Shown: positions 12,763 through 16,870 of the stretch, in pieces | How the letters are laid out: every line of letters begins with the position of its first letter | Position numbering within the stretch: position 1 is the first letter of the stretch | Assembly: GCA_015061765.1 (NCBI GenBank) | Contig: SUVZ01000032.1 | Location: forward strand, 1-16,870 | Source of the DNA: Lentisphaerota bacterium | GTDB lineage: Bacteria > Verrucomicrobiota > Kiritimatiellia > RFP12 > UBA1067 | Length of the DNA: 16,870 bases | Direction: 5' to 3' | The notes under the pieces: generated by a model | Database searches by the model: none | Seen by the model: the letters and a program-made list of their open reading frames with translations, nothing else | Told to the model about the DNA's origin: nothing | Program-made: the position numbers and the translations under genes

Positions 12763-14295
12763 ATGGGAATAGAGAACCAATCAAAAACAGGCGAGGCTAC
12801 ATCGCTGGCGAAGACTCTCTCCGAGATGCGGAAGCCGCAAGATGCCGCCCGCGTCGTGGAAAAGGCCGCAGTGCAACAGCTACGGCACAAGATGTCTGAT
12901 GTGGGGGCAAAAGAACTCGCGAACAGGGATGAGGACGGGGCGTTTAAAGAGGTGAGAGAAGCCGTCGGCAAAGTAAAAGAAGTTTCGGAGAAGATCATCG
13001 AGGCAGCGGCGATTGCTGTGCCCGGAAGTCAGGTCATTGCGGCAGAAGCCGTTTTGAAAGAAACTGCGAAGAGGGTCGCAAAGGAGATTGGCAAGGCTGT
13101 CGTCAAGGAAGTTGCATCGCAAGCCATAGATGCGACGGAGAGCGAAAGCCTGCGGCGAATAAAGGGAAAGATCGTCGAGGCTTCGGCTGCTACTGTGGAG
13201 AAAGGTGTGGATGGCGCGTATTCGCGCAGTGGAGATGTAATTGATAGTATCCCAACGGAATCTCCATATCCGCGAATTAGACAAGCGAGTGCGCCAGAGG
13301 TTGACATAGCGAAAGAAAGTACAGCCGAGGCGGAAACTGAAGGACGGGAGTGTGAGGTTGTTGGTAGTGAAGAAAGATCTGACATATCGGACGATGAATC
13401 AGATGTTGTTGCTGACAAGATCGAAGCTGCCAATCATGTGACGGAAAAATCTGTTGAAGAAGGGAAAGAGACGCCCAATTTGAATGACGATCAAGTCGAT
13501 GATACCACGGCGTATGTCGATGAAATCCCCCCTGAGGGATCAATGGAAGAGTTGTTTGAACAGATTGCGATGGCTGACGGGGATCTTTCAAGGCTTGACG
13601 ACAACGGTGATTTAATAAAGGATCCAGATGGAAACTTGAGGCCAGAGATTGAATTCGAAGTCAATGGGACACGATATACAACCGATGAGCGTGGCAGGAT
13701 AACTCATGCAGAAGGTTATCTGACAGATACTCCTGACAACGAGCGTGACAACTCCGCACAATCCGAGGCGGGCGGAAAAGACAGAAAACCGGGAGATGAT
13801 GGCGGGCACTTGAGAGCCAGAATGAATGGCGGTTCTTCTGGGAACGAAAATCTTGTCGCAATGCGTGACACCATCAATCGTGGAGACTATAAGCGATCTG
13901 AGAACGAAGAAAATCAAATGTTGAAGGACGGTAAGCAGGTCTACGAGACAATTGATGTTACGTATGATGATAATTCTTCAAGACCGTCAAAGATCGAGAA
14001 AACCTATACGGATGGTGAGAAGACCGTCAAACTGACGGTGGACAATGTTGAGGGGTCGACTGATTTGCTTGAGAAGCTCAACGGTGAGATTTCCGATCAA
14101 GACTTGTCTAATCTGACAAACGAGATTGAGGACATGAGAGCGGATGGCAATGAGGTTAGCGTTACATCGGTTCGTAAGGAATACGACGGAGACGGTAATT
14201 TGAAATCGGTTACAGCCTGCGTCACAAACGAAACCACTGGTGAAAAGGATTATACAACGTACGCACCGAATGGTGAGAAAGGAAGCAATGAATAA
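12763..14295 (+). CDS. Toxin-like protein: Ala-rich helical N-terminus and DNA/RNA non-specific endonuclease-like C-terminus (510 aa)
   Basis: Residues 1-165 are helical and rich in Ala, Lys and Glu (e.g. EKIIEAAAIAVPGSQVIAAE). Residues 190-290 are acidic and low complexity. Residues 300-400 resemble the DNA/RNA non-specific endonuclease domain of polymorphic toxins (PF13930-like): NGTRYTTDERGRITHAEG, then AGGKDRKPGDDGGHL with likely catalytic His349, then GNENLVAMRDTINRGDYKRSE with N363, N372 and E380. The family is usually a beta-beta-alpha-metal nuclease. The ATG at 12763 has GAGGAG (12751-12756) 6 nt upstream, preferred over a TTG at 12733. There is no signal peptide. The stop overlaps a 115-aa gene, as in toxin-immunity pairs. 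The cargo or effector role is inferred. Confidence 0.75.
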   Translation: MGIENQSKTGEATSLAKTLSEMRKPQDAARVVEKAAVQQLRHKMSDVGAKELANRDEDGAFKEVREAVGKVKEVSEKIIEAAAIAVPGSQVIAAEAVLKETAKRVAKEIGKAVVKEVASQAIDATESESLRRIKGKIVEASAATVEKGVDGAYSRSGDVIDSIPTESPYPRIRQASAPEVDIAKESTAEAETEGRECEVVGSEERSDISDDESDVVADKIEAANHVTEKSVEEGKETPNLNDDQVDDTTAYVDEIPPEGSMEELFEQIAMADGDLSRLDDNGDLIKDPDGNLRPEIEFEVNGTRYTTDERGRITHAEGYLTDTPDNERDNSAQSEAGGKDRKPGDDGGHLRARMNGGSSGNENLVAMRDTINRGDYKRSENEENQMLKDGKQVYETIDVTYDDNSSRPSKIEKTYTDGEKTVKLTVDNVEGSTDLLEKLNGEISDQDLSNLTNEIEDMRADGNEVSVTSVRKEYDGDGNLKSVTACVTNETTGEKDYTTYAPNGEKGSNE

Positions 14296-14635
14296 GTTAA
14301 TTCTATCAGAGGTTCAAGGACTTGGATTCAACGGAATCGAACTCCTTGCATTAGTTACGAACACCTCATTTGATGTTGTGTTCTACGCCAATGTCGCGGG
14401 TAACATTCTACAATCAAATGCGATGGCAGATCAGGGGCTAATTGACCATGTTAAGCTTGCCGATTTTTACAATAGAGTTGCGACAATAATTCGTTCTGAT
14501 GCGGATTTTGATTCTACAGCCCTGAACATAGTTAAGGTGAATCGCAATAACGAGGTGTCCGTTTCTACAAAGGAAAGGGATTTTCGTGTATATGCTATAA
14601 AGAAAGAATGGCGTGCAACTATCCTCAAACCGTAG
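14288..14635 (+). CDS. Small protein (115 aa), possible immunity protein of the preceding nuclease
   Basis: ATG 14288 lies within the last codons of the nuclease gene (8-nt overlap) and has AAAGGA just upstream. The product (MNKLILSEVQGLGFNGIELL, then SFDVVFYANVAGNILQSNAM) is a compact alpha/beta-type soluble protein with no membrane segment and no known motif. Its size, overlap and position directly after a toxin-like nuclease are those of an immunity gene. That is the only basis for the suggested role; no family is recognised. Local composition turns A+T-richer from here. Confidence 0.7.
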   Translation: MNKLILSEVQGLGFNGIELLALVTNTSFDVVFYANVAGNILQSNAMADQGLIDHVKLADFYNRVATIIRSDADFDSTALNIVKVNRNNEVSVSTKERDFRVYAIKKEWRATILKP

Positions 14636-14657
14636 TAACATTTAGGGCGGTGGTAGT

Positions 14658-15572
14658 ATGACTGAAACCATAGAAAGTGTCCAACAGCAAATCTCAAGGT
14701 TAATCAACTTTGCAGAGATAAACGCAAACGCCTATGACGAATGGGAGCAGTTTAGTGAATTGTTGTTGCGCGAGATGGGCTTTATCATAATCCAGCCCCC
14801 TGCCCGTGGCGCAGACGGCGGGAAAGATATGGTTGTCATCAGAGCGGATATCAAGTATATTGCCAGTTGCAAGCATTATGCCAATAGTGGCAGGGCTATA
14901 GGGGTAGAGGACGAAACAAATATACTTGACCGAATTAAAGCTTCAGGTGCGCAAGGATTTATAGGGGTTTATTCATCATGTGCTACCCAGGCACTAATTG
15001 AACGCTTGGAAGGTTTGAAACGACATGGAGAGATTGTCGCGTATCAGATTTTGCAATCGCATGACATAGAGCAATTCTTGTTGCAACGAGGTTGTTCAAT
15101 GCTTGTTAGAAGATATTTCCCAGAGAGCTATTCTCGGTCAAAAATCGCGGCAAGAGTTTACCAAAACCATATACCATTACAATGTTCCGTATGCGGACAA
15201 GATCTCTTAGCATGTGGTCAGGGGTGGATAATGTGGGCCGACGAACTTATCAATGGGGTCACGCATATTTTGGATATAGGTTGTGCTTGTAAAGGGGCGT
15301 GTATTAGTCGATTAGAAGCAGCTTTATACGATAAATATAAAGATCGTGACGTGTCAGTATTGAGTGAAGAAATCCATTGGTGCGTTAATCCTGCGGGTTT
15401 CATTTGGAGACTTTCACGAATAATGAATGGAATTCGGACTGGACAGTGCATCTATACAAACGAGGCTTGGGAAGCTGAAACAGAAATAAATTTAGCCCTG
15501 GCACAATGTTCTATGCGGGATGCAACCGACGAAGATAGGCAGATGACAAACATCTTGATGAATATGGGATAA
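14658..15572 (+). CDS. Mrr-like restriction endonuclease (PD-(D/E)xK), 304 aa
   Basis: The N-terminal 120 residues carry the fold signature: WEQFSELLLREMGF, then GADGGKDMVVI (Asp57), then YIASCKHYANSG (Lys72). The spacing fits the D-x(n)-(E/Q/C)-x-K active site of the Mrr/type IV restriction superfamily. DETNILDRIKASGAQGFIGVYSS continues the conserved core. The C-terminal half has Cys clusters (CSVCG at 176-180, and CACKGAC) that may bind metal. Such enzymes cut DNA, often modified DNA. It follows the 115-aa gene by 22 nt with GGCGGTGG ahead of the ATG, and is the last long gene in the operon. Composition is A+T-richer than in the HerA gene, which suggests a separate origin. Confidence 0.85.
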   Translation: MTETIESVQQQISRLINFAEINANAYDEWEQFSELLLREMGFIIIQPPARGADGGKDMVVIRADIKYIASCKHYANSGRAIGVEDETNILDRIKASGAQGFIGVYSSCATQALIERLEGLKRHGEIVAYQILQSHDIEQFLLQRGCSMLVRRYFPESYSRSKIAARVYQNHIPLQCSVCGQDLLACGQGWIMWADELINGVTHILDIGCACKGACISRLEAALYDKYKDRDVSVLSEEIHWCVNPAGFIWRLSRIMNGIRTGQCIYTNEAWEAETEINLALAQCSMRDATDEDRQMTNILMNMG

Positions 15573-15619
15573 TGATGGCCTTTGGTACGCTTTGATATGA
15601 CTTCAAAACGCCGTGACTT

Positions 15620-15772
15620 ATGGCAAGAGGTGTAAATCCTGATATCGCCAGGCGGCTGAAGCAGCGCGAGGATATGTTCTTGCGGCGGCATGTGGGGATG
15701 CTTGCGAAGAAGGCAAAGACGGATGGTGGGGTTGATGCTTGGGACACGATTTGTAAGATCAGGAGGAGGTGA
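15620..15772 (+). CDS. Possible 50-aa basic protein
   Basis: The frame reads MARGVNPDIARRLKQREDMF and ends DTICKIRRR. It is strongly basic and partly helical. No ribosome binding site precedes the ATG, so it may be a remnant or chance. No family recognised. Confidence 0.25.
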   Translation: MARGVNPDIARRLKQREDMFLRRHVGMLAKKAKTDGGVDAWDTICKIRRR

Positions 15773-15918
15773 TGATATTCTGTCCATCGGTGGTTGATTA
15801 GTAGCCGTTCGGTGCTTTGATTTTCCTGTTTTCACGCTGATTTCGGCCTTGGCATGGATGTTGCTGTTGTGTTGATGTCCGTTTGACTGTATCAAGGCAA
15901 AAAAGAAAGGAAAGTAGG
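15773..15918. other. Short stretch between the two tiny ORFs without a supported gene
   Basis: No ORF with a ribosome binding site and no clear hairpin with a T-run was seen, although a terminator after the nuclease gene would be expected around here. TTGACT near 15882 has no matching -10 at normal spacing. Confidence 0.4.
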
Positions 15919-16059
15919 ATGAGGTGGGTTGAAGACTTGAAAGCGTCTGCGTCTGCATTCAAAGAGTGGGCGCGCTTGCTTACGATTATCGGCGTTGTAA
16001 TTGCGATGTCACTTATTATAATCGCCATAGAACTGCTGGTCATTTGCATTAAGCTTTAG
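15919..16059 (+). CDS. Small single-pass membrane protein (46 aa)
   Basis: AAAGGAAAG ends about 6 nt before ATG 15919. The product MRWVEDLKASASAFKEWARLL is followed by about 21 hydrophobic residues (LTIIGVVIAMSLIIIAIELLVIC) and ends IKL. The charge pattern suits an amphipathic N-terminal helix and one membrane span. It resembles small membrane-active peptides (type I toxin, holin-like or regulatory), but nothing in the sequence decides between them. No antisense RNA was recognised. Confidence 0.5.
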   Translation: MRWVEDLKASASAFKEWARLLTIIGVVIAMSLIIIAIELLVICIKL

Positions 16060-16068
16060 CGCAACCTA

Positions 16069-16102
16069 ATTGGAAACTGGCAACATCGGCATTGGCAACA
16101 TT
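16069..16102 (-). repeat. Dispersed TGTTGCCA repeat, copy C (inverted, short)
   Basis: On the minus strand it reads AATGTTGCCAATGCCGATG, then TTGCCAGTTTCCAAT. It is the same core as copies A and B but lacks the spacer between the second TTGCCA and CCAAT. It begins 10 nt after the small membrane protein gene. Confidence 0.6.
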
Positions 16103-16117
16103 CCTCATTCACCACTT

Positions 16118-16297
16118 TCATGGACATAGCGCTCCGATGGGGCATATGATTACACCGTCAGGGCGTTGGTAGGCAAAATCACCCGTTGCGACAATTATCA
16201 TTTTGAATGACGGCTGGCGCATTCTCTTTGTATCTATTTCAGATGCGAGTTTATTGAGTGTTTTTACACCCTCTTCAATAAAATTCAAGTCTAATGT
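16118..16297 (-). pseudogene. C-terminal remnant of an ATP-binding (AAA-type) protein
   Basis: The minus-strand frame ending at a TGA (16120-16118) reads LDLNFIEEGVKTLNKLASEI, then DTKRMRQPSFKMIIVATGDF, then AYQRPDGVIICPIGALCP. The ending pattern (PSFKMIIVATGDFAYQRPDGV..PIG) resembles C-termini of bacterial ATPases encoded in mobile or accessory DNA. The exact family is uncertain. Upstream the frame enters a 23-bp tandem array and no start codon or ATPase motif is found, so only about 60 residues remain. Confidence 0.5.
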
Positions 16298-16375
16298 GAC
16301 AGTTGGCTTGATTTTAATGTGACAGTTGGCTCGATTTTGATGTGTTAGTTGGCTTAATTTTAATGTGATACTTAG
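16293..16375. repeat. Four tandem units of 23 bp
   Basis: AATGTGACAGTTGGCT starts at 16293 and 16316; diverged copies start at 16339 (GATGTGTTAGTTGGCT) and 16362 (AATGTGATACTTAG, partial). The period is exactly 23 bp. The array joins the broken 5' side of the ATPase remnant. Confidence 0.8.
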
Positions 16376-16376
16376 A

Positions 16377-16405
16377 GACCGACTACGATTGGCGACCGAC
16401 TACGA
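16377..16405. repeat. Two 12-bp direct repeats, period 17
   Basis: GACCGACTACGA occurs at 16377-16388 and 16394-16405, perfectly repeated, directly after the 23-bp array. This looks like another small slippage or recombination scar. Confidence 0.65.
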
Positions 16406-16462
16406 CTTGAGACAGGATTATTCAGATTCACTAGATTACGGCTCAGATCAAAGATGATGGAA

Positions 16463-16510
16463 AATGTTGCCAGTATCCAGTGTTGCCAGTTATCAGCACC
16501 AATTTCCAAT
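16463..16510 (+). repeat. Dispersed TGTTGCCA repeat, copy B
   Basis: This 48-bp copy contains AATGTTGCCA, TGTTGCCAGTT and a closing CCAATTTCCAAT. It aligns across its length with copy A at 802-850 in the same orientation, 15.6 kb away. The two copies bracket the regulator and operon. Confidence 0.65.
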
Positions 16511-16619
16511 GTGGAAGAGTATGAGTTAGTTGGAGTTTTAAGTTGGAGTGGGAGAATGGAATTTTTAATATCCTTTCTCGGACTTGAACTCGTAACTCAA
16601 ACTTGTATGGCCTTCACCT
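16511..16619. other. Intergenic stretch without a supported gene
   Basis: No gene seen. It contains loosely repeated GAGTTAGTTGGAGTTTTAAG-type sequence with related AGTTGGAGT words. Probably decayed intergenic DNA between repeat copies B and D. Confidence 0.35.
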
Positions 16620-16657
16620 AAACTGGCAACTGGCAACACTACCACACTGGCAACATT
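16620..16657 (-). repeat. Dispersed TGTTGCCA repeat, copy D (inverted)
   Basis: On the minus strand it reads AATGTTGCCAGTGTGGTAG, then TGTTGCCAGTT and a further GCCAGTT. It has the same two-word core as the other copies. It lies 22 bp from the end of the ATPase gene at the window edge. Confidence 0.6.
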
Positions 16658-16679
16658 AAAAAGAAAGCTGGTCTTATGT

Positions 16680-16870
16680 TCAGAACATTGTGCCGTCCGC
16701 CATGAACTTCGGAAGGTCTTTGTGGATGATGCCGTCTCGCTTTAGGATCGGGTCGTTACGCGTAAGGATGTATTTCGGGTAATTGTCCCGGATTTTGCTT
16801 AGCGGTGCGTATTCGCGGTCTTCCGTTTCGCGGCTCGCGGCCATCGTCATGCAGGCTTGGACATAGGAAT
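16680..16870 (-). CDS. DUF4143-type ATP-binding protein, C-terminal 62 residues (partial)
   Basis: The minus-strand frame from the window edge reads SYVQACMTMAASRETEDREY, then APLSKIRDNYPKYILTRNDP, and ends KFMADGTMF before a TGA (16682-16680). The pattern YVQ..M....T..RE..PL..I.DNYPKYIL is the usual end of bacterial ATPases with a C-terminal DUF4143 domain, a nuclease-like fold. These are often multicopy and located in accessory regions. The N-terminal AAA domain lies outside the window. It is transcribed toward the island. Confidence 0.8.
   Translation of the reverse strand, partial: SYVQACMTMAASRETEDREYAPLSKIRDNYPKYILTRNDPILKRDGIIHKDLPKFMADGTMF

Overview
The window looks like an accessory island in a Gram-negative, probably gut-associated anaerobe. 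The four-helix-bundle protein flanked by 9-bp palindromic arrays, and the dense intergenic repeats, recall members of the PVC superphylum (Lentisphaerota, Kiritimatiellota, Verrucomicrobiota). That placement is an inference from memory of similar layouts, not a sequence match. The only clear housekeeping gene is the 5' end of NADP-type glutamate dehydrogenase (gdhA), at the left edge on the minus strand.

Layout. 1-261: gdhA start, with its promoter to the right. 262-1374: decayed accessory DNA, namely a truncated ORF6N gene, one copy of a dispersed TGTTGCCA repeat, and a degenerate PIN/antitoxin locus. 1505-3022: a sigma-54-dependent activator with an unusual N-terminal sensor region. 3043-3994: a four-helix-bundle gene between two copies of a palindromic array of 9-bp units. 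4028-4167: a regulatory region with two direct repeats (candidate activator sites) and a textbook -24/-12 sigma-54 promoter. 4169-15572: ten co-oriented, tightly packed genes. 15573-16679: two tiny ORFs, decayed ATPase DNA, tandem repeats and three more TGTTGCCA repeats. 16680-16870: C-terminal end of a DUF4143-type ATPase, minus strand.

The main result is the 11.4-kb operon-like cluster. Gene order: acidic helical protein A; 57-aa Cys peptide; DUF4062 / RecG-like HATPase / winged-helix protein; protein A' (paralogue of A); Hsp70/actin-fold ATPase with an N-terminal Cys4 motif and a charged helical insertion; small membrane-anchored protein; 1005-aa HerA/FtsK-like ATPase; 510-aa protein ending in a DNA/RNA non-specific endonuclease-like domain; 115-aa protein in the position of an immunity gene; Mrr-like PD-(D/E)xK nuclease. 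I do not recognise this combination as a named system.

Working model (inference): the activator senses a signal through its N-terminal region, binds the repeats near 4035 and 4079, and switches on the operon through sigma-54. The Hsp70-like and HerA-like ATPases then form a membrane-linked machine that handles or releases nucleases. This could be intracellular anti-phage or abortive-infection defence, or a toxin-loading or export device. The sequence alone does not separate these.
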